Assembly (NCBI GenBank): GCA_934792465.1
Contig: CAKVOK010000061.1
Coordinates: forward strand, 1 to 19,831
Direction: 5' to 3'
Origin: an uncultured Clostridia bacterium
GTDB lineage: Bacteria; Bacillota; Clostridia; RUG12999
DNA length: 19,831 bases
Part shown: positions 8,534 through 17,831 of the stretch, one piece after another
Layout of the letters: every line of letters starts with the position of its first letter
How positions within the stretch are numbered: position 1 is the stretch's first letter
Notes under the pieces: model-generated
The model's input: the letters and a program-made list of their open reading frames with translations, nothing else
Database searches by the model: none
What the model was told of the DNA's origin: nothing
Made by a program: the position numbers and the translations under genes

Positions 8534-8640
8534 AAGTTTGAAAGAAAATTGTCCGAAGTACCGCTTTGCAGTGGGCGGTGCTGTACCTTTTGTACCGCCC
8601 CGAACAAAAAGCGGTGCTATGGGCACTTTTATTCAAACTT
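8534..8640. repeat. Nested palindromic intergenic element (MITE/REP-like or structured RNA)
   Basis: Three nested pairs of perfect inverted arms share one centre. The outer pair is AAGTTTGAA 8534-8542 with TTCAAACTT 8632-8640. The middle pair is ACCGCTTT 8560-8567 with AAAGCGGT 8608-8615. The inner pair is GGGCGGT 8573-8579 with ACCGCCC 8594-8600, and within it GTAC repeats at 8583-8586 and 8592-8595. The element overlaps the TAA of the upstream surface protein by two bases and ends 29 nt before the AraC start, filling the largest gap in the cluster. Transcribed from either strand it would fold into one long rod. It lacks a terminal U-run on the minus strand, so a classical terminator is doubtful. 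Termini shared with a coding end, and inverted ends, are typical of small mobile palindromic repeats. Only one copy is seen here, so repeat status is inferred. Confidence 0.65.
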
Positions 8641-11600
8641 ATTCCAGCCCCTTATAAATTACAACGTCTTTTATAGATGACCAACAATATCTTATAAATA
8701 TAAAATCTCCTGTTTTTATATCGTCGTATGACGCCTTGCGGATTTTGCCGTTTGTCATATCCACAACATACGCACCCGAATATTTTTGCAGCGGTATTGT
8801 CATGCATTTGTCGTCCGTAAGCGTTCCCTCGGAGAAATCTATTTTTTCGCTTGATGTTACAAGCTTGATTTTCTCCGTTGACGGGTCGTAGTCCGCAACT
8901 TTGCCTCTGAACCATGCGTAGTCCTGCTGCAACGTACTCGAACCTACAGCTCCCGACGCTCCCTGTGCAACCTGATAATATGCCCTGAATTGCGTAGCTC
9001 TGCCTTTTGCGTTTTTACCTATGTTTATAATATCTCCGCGTCTGAGCTTCGCAAAGTTCGATTCGTAGCCTTTTTCGACCTGCATCGTAACCGTCGAACC
9101 CGAACGGTGCATTACAAGAGTCATTACTTCGTCGCCCTCGGAATCCAGTGCCACTCTCGTTTTGTCGAATATGTAGAACGGAGATGTTTTCTGATACGAA
9201 GCTCCGGACGTATTTCCGCCGTCTATCAGCACTGCACCGGCAACGAAAAACTCCGATTCGTTGTATGTCGTTACAAGATAGTTGCTGTCGCTCAGACCTC
9301 CGCTGCCTCCGGCATAATATTTCGACTTTTCGCTCGGATTTTCCGGAATGATAAACACCGCTGTCTTATCGTCAAGATATGTCGTAAGTCCGAACGATGT
9401 CGTTTCCTCCAGGAACGCCGCATTTTTGTTGTTATAGCTTCCGCTTACAAGCTTATTTGTATTTTTTGCCGCTTCAAGCTCCGCTTTCGCCGCTATGTAT
9501 GCGTCCATGTCCTTATTCGCCTTAGCCTTTTCCACAGCATTTTCAAGCGGTTTTGTATCGAATGCCGTACAAATCTTCTTAACTTCATCTTTCTTGTTTT
9601 TCTCGATATATACAAGCTGCCTTACCGCCGTGCCGTCTTCTTTCAATATTCCGGAATCTTCAAGTGCCTGCGGAATATTGTGTTCTTCATATACCGTTCC
9701 GTTTACACTGACTTTTCCCCTAAGTTCCAGAACCGTCCAAACGCCGTCCGTCGTGAAGATGTCCAGCTGCCAGCAGCCGTCCGCTCCCTCTTTATACGCC
9801 GCATTTTTAAGAAGCATTATCTTTGAATCGCCGCCGGACTTAACTGCCGATACCCTGCCGAATACATCAAACAGGAATACATATTTGTTTCCGACTTCAA
9901 GTCCTTTCATTTTTCCTGTCGCCTTATGTTTAAGATAATAATCCGACAAACGGTAGGATTTTCCGTTCAATATAACGTTTTCCCCCTCGTCCGATTCATA
10001 AAGTCCGTCAACCGTCTGCATCGCCTTACTGCTCACCGCATATATTTTATAATACGGCTTGCCCTGCTTGGCGTCCGAGAACAGCACGCTTATCGTGTCC
10101 TCCGGCTTCAAGGCGCTCAGCTTGGAAACCTCGCCGTTTTTATATATCTCATAATCGGCATTCTCAAGAGAAATATTTTTGCTTTCATATTCAAGATACA
10201 GCATTTCCGTAGCTGCTGCGGCACGGCTTAAAATATATGTATCATAGCTTTCCACCATAGCCACGTCATAATTGCCCGACGATACTTTCATCAGCCTTAC
10301 GCTTCCGGTTTCCGGCATGAGAAGGCTGTCCGAATACGTCTGCGGAACGCCGTTTTTGAATACCGTTATATTTTTGTCCAAAACCACGCTCTTTGTTGCA
10401 CTGCCGTTTTCGTATTTGAATATTCCGCCGCTTACCGACTGAATATAATCCGCTTCAACCTTTAATATATCGTCCGATTCCCTTACGGCATACCATACAA
10501 CCGCACCTATATCGTCCGATTCGGAAAATCTGTACAATCCCCGTACTTCTTCTCCCACTCTGTCGCCGATGTCGGATTTCTCGCATTTATACTCCGTTTC
10601 GCCGACTATTACTCTGCCGTTTTCGGCTCTCATGCCGCCTATGCCGCCAAGCCTGTTTGCGTTTACTCTGCCCTTAAATTCGTAAATATCCCGATATACC
10701 GAAAGAAGCGTATCTCCGTCTTTTGCGTACTCTGCGCTGTCATTATTTATTTTACCGATTTTCAGCACTTCCGCTTTAACGGCATTGCTTATGAGTGCGG
10801 CTGCCGTTTCTCTCAGAATAGGTTCGGAATAGCTCATATTCGAAATGCCGTTCAGCAATTTCAGCGATATTGCTTCGTTCATATATCCCGAATCTCCCGT
10901 TCCGGAAACCTCCGCTTTTTCACGGTAACCCAGCATATCAACAAGCATACGTATTGCGTCCGTACCGTTAATCGGTGTATCGGGTGCAAATTCCGTGCCG
11001 TCGAATCTTATAAGCCCGTAAGCGTCCAGCAGCGCTATTGCGTTATACGCCGCATGAGATTGCGGAACGTCCGTGAACACCTGTCTGCCGCCCGAAAATG
11101 CGTTATCTCCGCCGCTTACGATATTCGCAAGCGCAATTGCAAAATCGCTTTTTGTCATTTCGGCATTCGGTATGAATTTGCCGTCCTTTGAAAGATTCAT
11201 AATATTCAGCGCAAGCAGCTTTTCTATATCCTCTTTATATTCGCTGCTTTCATAGTCCGCAGCTTCGCTTTTAAGTCCCGTAAATATCTGAAGCGGTTCC
11301 GTAACAGTAACCTCTTTCACCGTTATATTATCGGCATAGACCTCGCTGCTGCCGCCTTTTAAGAATCCTATCGTTCCGGTTTCTATATAAAACTTATCCG
11401 GTACGTTTACTCTCATTATAGGTTTTGTCATATCCGAATAATAGAAGCTTATCTCATCTTTTATTATTTCAAACTTTACATGAACCCATTTGCCGTTGTC
11501 CGCATAGCAGTTTACGCCGCCGTTGCCGACTACTTTTTTGGTAGTTCCTTTAACGTGTTCAACGCAGAAATCACCGCCGCCGGAGGTTTCGAAATATGCT

Positions 11601-12511
11601 TCGTATCTCACGTTCGCCGAATTCTTTTTAAGATAAAATCCCGGCCAGCATTTCCCCTTTTCCTTATAATCTATCCTGATATCCATTTCTACGCTGTAGT
11701 TTTTCCAGCCGAATCCCGTTCCGACATAATCGTATTCGCCTACCTGATACGCCTTTCTGCCGTCTATATCAACAATCTTGCTTTCGCCGGAGCTTAACCA
11801 GTTGCCCTTGTCGCCGTCGTCGAAATCCGCAGTCAGACACACCGTACCGTAGCTTATTGTCGGCTCCTCCTGTTTTACCTCTTCTTCACCCGGTTTATAC
11901 GATTCGATTCCGCCTGCCGTTTCCGTTATCTTTATCCCCGCAACGGCAAATACGCCCTCGCCGGGTTTAAATCCTACCGTTCCCGAGCCTATCGGAAATG
12001 CGTCCCTAACCGTCATAATCTCTTTCGACATATCGCCGTAATACAGAGAAAGCGTTTCGTTTTTCACAGAAATTTTTATTTCCGTCCACTTTTTCGAATT
12101 TCCCAATATATCCGCATTTGCCGAGCCTATCGGCGTTCTTGTACCGTTGAGCGTTCTTTCGAGATATATTTTTCCGTTTGCACCGTTAAAATAAACCGAA
12201 TAATAATTATTTTCGTCTGTTCTTCTCAGCTGTATTTCCGGATACGAACCGTCCGAATCACTTATTTCGGCATTCACCGACATTGATATATCAAAGTTTT
12301 TCAGCTGAACAGTATTCTTTGTAAGTCCTTTTATTATATATGCCGTTTTGCCTTCATACGTTTCGATTACGTTGAGCTTCTCATCGTCCGCAAATCCTCC
12401 GGACGCTCCGTTCTCAAAATTTATCTCTGTTGTACCTGCGCCGAACACCGAAACATTCAGCGACGCAAGTATACATACGGCGGTAAATATTGCAAAAATA
12501 CATTTTTTCAT
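8639..12511 (-). CDS. S-layer-anchored surface protein: two ConA-like modules, diverged SLH repeats, large unrecognised beta-rich region
   Basis: The start ATG 12511-12509 has GGGGG 6 nt upstream, overlapping the region after the previous stop. Residues 1-25 are a signal peptide ending VFGAG. ConA-like module 1 lies at about 27-197 and module 2 at about 220-402. Module 2 resembles the first module of the DUF4832-like protein (WPGFYLKK, then RYEAYFE, then IGFLKGGS). Three diverged SLH repeats occupy about 416-465, 476-527 and 535-585; RQVFTDVPQSHAAYNAIALLDAYG in the second gives the fold away. Residues from about 600 to 1290 are beta-rich with short charged turns, and match no family I can name. 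Within them is a helical stretch rich in Ala, Lys and Glu (about 984-1020). Motifs such as KLRRGDIINIGKNAKGR and FRGKVADYDPSTEKIKL look like small barrel modules. No catalytic signature is visible. It follows the previous gene after 11 nt and is probably co-translated with it. Confidence 0.75.
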   Translation of the reverse strand: MKKCIFAIFTAVCILASLNVSVFGAGTTEINFENGASGGFADDEKLNVIETYEGKTAYIIKGLTKNTVQLKNFDISMSVNAEISDSDGSYPEIQLRRTDENNYYSVYFNGANGKIYLERTLNGTRTPIGSANADILGNSKKWTEIKISVKNETLSLYYGDMSKEIMTVRDAFPIGSGTVGFKPGEGVFAVAGIKITETAGGIESYKPGEEEVKQEEPTISYGTVCLTADFDDGDKGNWLSSGESKIVDIDGRKAYQVGEYDYVGTGFGWKNYSVEMDIRIDYKEKGKCWPGFYLKKNSANVRYEAYFETSGGGDFCVEHVKGTTKKVVGNGGVNCYADNGKWVHVKFEIIKDEISFYYSDMTKPIMRVNVPDKFYIETGTIGFLKGGSSEVYADNITVKEVTVTEPLQIFTGLKSEAADYESSEYKEDIEKLLALNIMNLSKDGKFIPNAEMTKSDFAIALANIVSGGDNAFSGGRQVFTDVPQSHAAYNAIALLDAYGLIRFDGTEFAPDTPINGTDAIRMLVDMLGYREKAEVSGTGDSGYMNEAISLKLLNGISNMSYSEPILRETAAALISNAVKAEVLKIGKINNDSAEYAKDGDTLLSVYRDIYEFKGRVNANRLGGIGGMRAENGRVIVGETEYKCEKSDIGDRVGEEVRGLYRFSESDDIGAVVWYAVRESDDILKVEADYIQSVSGGIFKYENGSATKSVVLDKNITVFKNGVPQTYSDSLLMPETGSVRLMKVSSGNYDVAMVESYDTYILSRAAAATEMLYLEYESKNISLENADYEIYKNGEVSKLSALKPEDTISVLFSDAKQGKPYYKIYAVSSKAMQTVDGLYESDEGENVILNGKSYRLSDYYLKHKATGKMKGLEVGNKYVFLFDVFGRVSAVKSGGDSKIMLLKNAAYKEGADGCWQLDIFTTDGVWTVLELRGKVSVNGTVYEEHNIPQALEDSGILKEDGTAVRQLVYIEKNKKDEVKKICTAFDTKPLENAVEKAKANKDMDAYIAAKAELEAAKNTNKLVSGSYNNKNAAFLEETTSFGLTTYLDDKTAVFIIPENPSEKSKYYAGGSGGLSDSNYLVTTYNESEFFVAGAVLIDGGNTSGASYQKTSPFYIFDKTRVALDSEGDEVMTLVMHRSGSTVTMQVEKGYESNFAKLRRGDIINIGKNAKGRATQFRAYYQVAQGASGAVGSSTLQQDYAWFRGKVADYDPSTEKIKLVTSSEKIDFSEGTLTDDKCMTIPLQKYSGAYVVDMTNGKIRKASYDDIKTGDFIFIRYCWSSIKDVVIYKGLE

Positions 12512-12517
12512 CTGAAT

Positions 12518-12522
12518 CCCCC
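12518..12522 (-). promoter_or_regulatory. Ribosome binding site between the two largest SLH genes
   Basis: AAGGGGGA on the minus strand begins at the A residues of the upstream TAA (12525-12523) and ends 5-6 nt before ATG 12511. The stop and SD of adjacent genes overlap, which supports one transcript and linked translation. Confidence 0.7.
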
Positions 12523-15500
12523 TTATCTCAGCGCAGCTTTATAAATAAGCTGCGCCGCCTCTGCTCTTGTCATATAATCGGCAGGCTTGAAATATCCGTT
12601 TTCATCGCCGGATATTATACCTCCCCCGACAAGCTTCAGCACGCCCTCACGTGCATATGCGGAAATACTTTCCGAATCATTAAGATTTCCTTCTTCTGCC
12701 GTAATATCAGAGAGTCTGTATATTATAACGGCTGCGTCCTCACGTGTTATATATGCGTCCGGGCTGAACATTCCATCGCCCGTTCCGTTTACCGCACCGC
12801 TGCTTACGGCTGCCGAAATATATTTTTCGCACCAGTGACCCTTTTCAACGTCTTTAAATTCGGCTTGCGTGTCGGATTGAAGTCCGAATGCCGCTGCCGC
12901 CATTTTAACAAATTCCGCACGGCTCACTTTATCGTCCGGTTTGAACGTATTATCCGGGTATCCGCTTACGATGCCCTTGGCTATCAATGCGTTTACTGCC
13001 TCATACGCCCAATGACCGTTTTCAAAATCAAGAAATTTCGTCTGCTCCCCGTTTGTATCGTTTTTCACCGGCTGAATCGGAAGTGTTGTCCTTCCCGTTG
13101 ACTTTTTGCCGCCTCCGCCACCGCCGCCCGAAGAACCCGACGGTGTTACCGGCGTAGAAGATGTGTTTTTCATTGCGCTGTCATATATTTGTTTGAAAGC
13201 TTCCGCCGAATATGTCCGGCTTTCATTAAGCTTTTTCAGCGCCGTTTCAAAGGCTTCACCGCTTTTCTTTTTCAGCGTTTCCGTTTTCGACAAATCAAGC
13301 TTTAAAATATCGTTGTATTTCTTGATAATTTCTTCTATTTCGCTGTAATTTGATTTATAAATCAGCGTAAGCACGGAATTCTCCGAAAATACCGTTTCAA
13401 AATCCTCAAACGAATTACATTCCGCAATTCTTGTCATAATTCCGCCGCAAACCAAAAGCTTCTTATCTTTATCAAACGAATCGTAAAGCGCCCTTTTGTC
13501 TTTGTCCATGCAGAGTATATCCGCTTTGTTTTCCAGGACTTCCGCAAGAGTCTGCGCACTTGCGCACATCTTCACTATCGGCAGCGAAAGCGCCTTGTCG
13601 AATATGCCTTTCGCATTCGCTTCCGTGAAGCTTTCGTTTCTCAACTCTGCCGCAGTTCGGCAGCAGTCCGATTTCAGCGTATCGGAAAGCTTTTCATATT
13701 CCGACATATTAAAGCCCATTTTTTCTGCGAGCGTCCTATTCTCGGGTTTGGCAAGCGTTTCTTTCAGCTCGTCACCCGTAAGATTTTCTTTATTGATTTC
13801 ATTTTTAAATGTTTCGTATCTTTCCTTATCAACATAATAAACAGGCAGTTTTAAATATCCTATATCCGAATCACCGCCGAGCGCCGCCGTATAAATGCCC
13901 TCCGTAGGTGTATCGCCGAGGCTGAACAATTCAGAAAATCCGCTTTTCTTTTCTTCAAGCTGACGGATTGACAAAACCGTTTTCGTTGAGAACGTTTCCG
14001 CCGTTATGCTTTCCGGGTCTGTTCCCGGCCTTGTTATCAATACCAATACCGTTTTAAATTTATTCGCTTCATAATCTGCGCTTATTTTAATGTTTTTCTC
14101 TTCGATTTCCGCTTTTGCGGTGAAATCGCCGCTGATTTTTTCCGCTGCGCCGCTAATCGTGTTTTCATTCATTATATACGGTGCAATCGGCATAAGGCGC
14201 TTAAAATCGTCCGTGAAATATACGCATACGTCATATTCTCCGCCGTCCGTTTCGAGTGCCGCCGATATACCCGTCACTGCGCCGTTTCCGGCAAGTACTG
14301 TCGATTTTACCGCAGAATATTTAATTATTCCGTTCTGCTGTGCCGTTACAATCATATACACCGTCTTTTCTTCGGCAAACCTGCTCAAAGCTTCCGCTTT
14401 CACGGTGCATACATTCTCGTTTCGCGCAATCTCCGCATTTTTTATTTCAATTTTCTTGTCCGCTCCGTGTATGTACAAATCGTCGATAACTGTATTCGCA
14501 GCGCCTTTTATTCCTATTTTTCCGCCCTTTGCGTTAATCGGCATTACGTCCGTATAGTCTATGACAGGCTCGTCATGGCTGCCGTAATACAATTTGATTT
14601 TTCCTTTTACGGCTTCTATCCTGCAATACACCCATTCTCTGTCATTATCGATTATATTTGTCTTATACGAACGTCTTGCGCTTGTATTTCTGTATAATAT
14701 TATTCTGTTTTTGCCGTTTTCCGTAACCCATCTTATCTCGTAATGATTTCCGCCGTTTTCTCTGAAAAATACCGACATTTCATTCTCATGCGCCGTATTA
14801 TACGGACGGAAATCGTTCTTAACGTTAAATTCCATTGTAAAATTGCCTATATCGTCTTTATACCAATTCGTGCCTTTTACGCGCCACACTCCGTTTTCGG
14901 CGAAAGCGTCGCCCGTCCAGCCCTGCACATCGCTCTCGAAATCAAAGAAAGCGATATTATTATTTGCTTCATCTTTATTTATTCCGATATATTCTTCGGA
15001 CGGTATTTTTTCTCTTATCGCAAGATTCGATATACAGAACTTTGCGGCAAGGTCTTTTACAAAGCTTATTGTTCCTATATACGGCGCATTCTCGCTTTTG
15101 TCCTCATACGAGAGAACAAGATTGTCCGATTTGAGGTAATACACGTTTATCGTATTCTTATACACCTCTATCTTCATGTAACACCAAACATTATTCTCAT
15201 CGGCAATATTTACTTCTTTCGAGGTTAAAACCGCCTCCGAGCCGTTCACCGACCGCACAAGCTCTATGCTGCCGTTGCCCTTTGTCGAAAGTCTGACAAA
15301 ATAATATGTATTGCCGTCGTTTCTGAATTTAACGCCCGGCATTGCCGCTCCGTAGTTTTCGTTTCCGTCCGTATAATCCATTTTGAAATTAAATTCCGCC
15401 GTATAGTTTCTTTTCCATGCGAGCGATTCTTCGGACGGAGAATCCGTATCGGCTACGCTGTATACATGGTATATGCCATCGTCAAACATTTCTCCCGAAT

Positions 15501-16260
15501 TTCCCGATTCGGACGTGAAAACGGACGGGTCCGCACTTTCAAACGTGTCGTAAACTATATTTTCATATCCTTTTTCTTTTTCATTTACCGAGGATATTTC
15601 CTTTTTAATCTTCGAAACAAGGAAATTATCAATATACATTCCGCCGCCCTCTGCCTTGAAAGCGATTGCTCCCGTATCTTTCAGCATCTCGGATTCTCCC
15701 GAACAAAGCGGCGTATTCTCGTCATTCACATAAAGCGATATAGACTCGCTCGTGATTACGAATTTGAAATACATCCATTTATTTTTAAATTTATTGAAAT
15801 CAAAATCCGCTCCGCATACGTAGCCGCCGCCCGGCTGTTCCGCAACAATGCTCATGCCGTCGTCCGTTATATACACCTGCCCGGGCTTTCCTCCCTTGGC
15901 ATGGAAATATATTCCCGGCCACATATCGTATCTTTCCATTTTTGCATTAAATTCCACGACATATTCGGAGAGATACGAGCTTTTCCTGTAGTAGCAATAT
16001 CCGCGCACGGCAAGAATCTTGGAAGTGTTGTCCTCGTCCTCGCACGGTTCCACTGCCGGCGGCGGTGCTGCGTCCGTATATTTCCAGCCGTCGTCGCCCT
16101 CAACGAATCCCTCTTCAAAATCGTCATGATAAATTACACGTTTATCCTCCGTTATCTGCGGTATTATAAGCTTTGCCGCAGGTTTTTCCTCTTCCTCGGC
16201 ATATGTGCAGAACGAAAACATCATTGTCGCAAGTATAATCATGCTTATAATCTTCTTCAT
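12523..16260 (-). CDS. S-layer-anchored surface protein: three ConA-like modules, helical region, Gly linker, three C-terminal SLH repeats
   Basis: The start ATG 16260-16258 has GGGAGG 11 nt upstream and gives 1245 residues. Residues 1-21 are a signal peptide ending TYA. ConA-like modules lie at about 40-218, 234-417 and 434-600; the first carries DMWPGIYFHAKGG, related to WPGFYLK in the neighbouring proteins. Beta domains at about 602-810 include EYDVCVYFTDDFKRLMPI, the same terminal-type domain as in the 758-residue protein. Residues 812-1030 are all-helical. They contain two related units built around L/M-x-x-x-N-x-S/D-x-Y-like turns, known from clostridial and Paenibacillus SLH proteins. 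A linker at about 1034-1058 contains seven consecutive Gly. Three good SLH repeats follow at 1077-1125, 1135-1183 and 1193-1243 (FENGHWAYEAVNALIAKGIV; GYPDNTFKPDDKVSRAEF). A wall-anchored glycan- or matrix-binding protein is likely. No catalytic residues are recognised. Confidence 0.8.
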   Translation of the reverse strand: MKKIISMIILATMMFSFCTYAEEEEKPAAKLIIPQITEDKRVIYHDDFEEGFVEGDDGWKYTDAAPPPAVEPCEDEDNTSKILAVRGYCYYRKSSYLSEYVVEFNAKMERYDMWPGIYFHAKGGKPGQVYITDDGMSIVAEQPGGGYVCGADFDFNKFKNKWMYFKFVITSESISLYVNDENTPLCSGESEMLKDTGAIAFKAEGGGMYIDNFLVSKIKKEISSVNEKEKGYENIVYDTFESADPSVFTSESGNSGEMFDDGIYHVYSVADTDSPSEESLAWKRNYTAEFNFKMDYTDGNENYGAAMPGVKFRNDGNTYYFVRLSTKGNGSIELVRSVNGSEAVLTSKEVNIADENNVWCYMKIEVYKNTINVYYLKSDNLVLSYEDKSENAPYIGTISFVKDLAAKFCISNLAIREKIPSEEYIGINKDEANNNIAFFDFESDVQGWTGDAFAENGVWRVKGTNWYKDDIGNFTMEFNVKNDFRPYNTAHENEMSVFFRENGGNHYEIRWVTENGKNRIILYRNTSARRSYKTNIIDNDREWVYCRIEAVKGKIKLYYGSHDEPVIDYTDVMPINAKGGKIGIKGAANTVIDDLYIHGADKKIEIKNAEIARNENVCTVKAEALSRFAEEKTVYMIVTAQQNGIIKYSAVKSTVLAGNGAVTGISAALETDGGEYDVCVYFTDDFKRLMPIAPYIMNENTISGAAEKISGDFTAKAEIEEKNIKISADYEANKFKTVLVLITRPGTDPESITAETFSTKTVLSIRQLEEKKSGFSELFSLGDTPTEGIYTAALGGDSDIGYLKLPVYYVDKERYETFKNEINKENLTGDELKETLAKPENRTLAEKMGFNMSEYEKLSDTLKSDCCRTAAELRNESFTEANAKGIFDKALSLPIVKMCASAQTLAEVLENKADILCMDKDKRALYDSFDKDKKLLVCGGIMTRIAECNSFEDFETVFSENSVLTLIYKSNYSEIEEIIKKYNDILKLDLSKTETLKKKSGEAFETALKKLNESRTYSAEAFKQIYDSAMKNTSSTPVTPSGSSGGGGGGGKKSTGRTTLPIQPVKNDTNGEQTKFLDFENGHWAYEAVNALIAKGIVSGYPDNTFKPDDKVSRAEFVKMAAAAFGLQSDTQAEFKDVEKGHWCEKYISAAVSSGAVNGTGDGMFSPDAYITREDAAVIIYRLSDITAEEGNLNDSESISAYAREGVLKLVGGGIISGDENGYFKPADYMTRAEAAQLIYKAALR

Positions 16261-16271
16261 ATCTGTTTAAT

Positions 16272-16277
16272 CCTCCC
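16272..16277 (-). promoter_or_regulatory. Ribosome binding site of the 1245-residue SLH protein
   Basis: GGGAGG lies 11 nt before ATG 16260-16258 within the 31-nt gap after the GH31 stop. The spacing is slightly long, but no better start exists nearby, and the protein then begins with a clean signal peptide. Confidence 0.6.
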
Positions 16278-16291
16278 GAATATTAATATTT

Positions 16292-17803
16292 TTATATTCT
16301 TTCAAAATACGGCAGCACACCGAGCGGAGCTTCCGCCTCGATAGTTGTTCCGCCGTCTGTATCCGTTCCGTTCGGGCAATATCTCCATTTTCCTTTCGGC
16401 AGCTTTACTTTCCTTTTCCTCTGCCCCTTTACAACCACGGGCGCAACAAGAATTTTTTCTCCGAGCATAAACTGGTCGTTCACTTTTTCAAATCCCTCGT
16501 TCGGAAATTCATAAGCCATGTGGCGCATTATAGGCTCGCCTGTTTTTGCCGAATTTTTTGCCGTTTCCAGAATATATCCGCCCATTTTTTCATGAAGCTT
16601 TGCCGCTTTCCTTATATACAAAACAGCCGTTTCGTCCTTAAGACACGACGGGAGCGCCGAAAACTGCATCATCGGCATAAGTGCGCTCGCCTGTGCATAC
16701 CTTACGAAAAGCTCTGCGTCCGGGCTGTCCGCACATTCGTTGAACTGCATATATTCTCCGCCGCCTATCATATCCGGGCAGCAATACGGATAACCAAGCA
16801 TACCGCATACAAACGTATTCGGCATCACCATATTAAGTCCGTAGCCGTCCCACGAATGCATTTTGTCCGAAAGGCGCATAACAAGAGCTTCTCCGCCGTT
16901 TTTCCACGATACACGAAGTTCATTGAAGCTGAATCTTTCCGCAAATTCCGCAAAGGCTTGTGCCTGCTCCTGTGCGCTTGCGCCGGTATACGATTTATCA
17001 TCATCTTTGTAAAAATAAAAGTCGCCTGCGTCGAATTTAAATCCGTCAATTCCGTATTTGTCCATCAATCCGTTCAGCTTATCCTCAAAATACTTTCGGG
17101 CGTTCGGGTTTGTCAAATCCAAAACGGCACTGTAGCCGTCCCACCAGCTTCTTACCGCAATTTCCCCGCTTACGTCTTTCAGCAGTATATCCGAATTTCT
17201 GATTTTCCTGAATGTAAAGCTGTCGGGAGATACGCACGGACTGACCCAAAGCATAATTTTAAATCCCATATTATGCAGCGCTTCCGTCATTGCGGACGGA
17301 TTTTCAAACCTGCTGCCGTCAAATTCGAGTTCGCCGAACCAGCGTTCCCAGCAGCTGTCTATCATAAGCACTCCGGGCGTAAAACCGAGCCGTATAATCT
17401 CTTTCGCATAATCAAGCACACCTTTTTGCGTTTGATTATGATTAAGCGCAATCCAGGTATTATACTGCGGCTTCTCAAAAAATTCCGCCGCCGGTATTTT
17501 CCCTCCGAACTTAAAATGATTTTTTGCCGCCGCCATGCACGCTCCTTTAAGATTTTCAAAACCCTCGAAAAGGCGTACATTGTTTCCCGTCACATTTACA
17601 ATTCCTTTATTAAATTCTATTTTAAACGGTTTGTCGCTCCATATATATCTCCCCCGGGACGACACGAAAAGCGGCGACGAATGATTCGGCGTGGATTCGC
17701 TCAAATCCGCCGTATATACGCTTTCCCTGTCAATCGGCATACATACGCCGTCATGTACTCTGCCGCCCCACCAATACTCATTATCCGAAATATTAAAATT
17801 CAT
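16292..17803 (-). CDS. Glycoside hydrolase family 31 enzyme, cytoplasmic
   Basis: GH31 enzymes hydrolyse alpha-linked sugars (glucose, xylose, galactose or GalNAc, depending on subgroup) with retention of configuration. This 503-residue protein starts at ATG 17803-17801 with AGAGG 8 nt upstream. It has no signal peptide, so it acts inside the cell. A short N-terminal beta domain (about 1-105) precedes the (beta/alpha)8 barrel (about 112-435). Seen motifs are VLMIDSCWE (146-153), MLWVSP (184-189), DGFKFDAGD (253-261) with D258 as expected nucleophile, SWDGYGLN (317-324) with D319 as expected acid/base, and CPDMIGGG (342-349). FMLGEKILVAPVV (445-457) opens the C-terminal beta domain. The order and spacing resemble the MYORG-like side of GH31 more than the long alpha-glucosidases. 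At 503 residues it is shorter than most GH31 proteins and lacks their extra C-terminal domains. Substrate cannot be read from the sequence. It lies 28 nt after the GH20 gene. Confidence 0.92.
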   Translation of the reverse strand: MNFNISDNEYWWGGRVHDGVCMPIDRESVYTADLSESTPNHSSPLFVSSRGRYIWSDKPFKIEFNKGIVNVTGNNVRLFEGFENLKGACMAAAKNHFKFGGKIPAAEFFEKPQYNTWIALNHNQTQKGVLDYAKEIIRLGFTPGVLMIDSCWERWFGELEFDGSRFENPSAMTEALHNMGFKIMLWVSPCVSPDSFTFRKIRNSDILLKDVSGEIAVRSWWDGYSAVLDLTNPNARKYFEDKLNGLMDKYGIDGFKFDAGDFYFYKDDDKSYTGASAQEQAQAFAEFAERFSFNELRVSWKNGGEALVMRLSDKMHSWDGYGLNMVMPNTFVCGMLGYPYCCPDMIGGGEYMQFNECADSPDAELFVRYAQASALMPMMQFSALPSCLKDETAVLYIRKAAKLHEKMGGYILETAKNSAKTGEPIMRHMAYEFPNEGFEKVNDQFMLGEKILVAPVVVKGQRKRKVKLPKGKWRYCPNGTDTDGGTTIEAEAPLGVLPYFERI

Positions 17804-17831
17804 TCGTCAAACCTCTTTTCCATGCATATAT

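Noticed and set aside
8506..8607. N-terminal extension of the AraC regulator into the upstream palindrome
   Set aside because: The extra residues come from the palindromic element and lie upstream of the only SD-like site (8506-8513). The regulator normally begins with a short basic segment before TM1.
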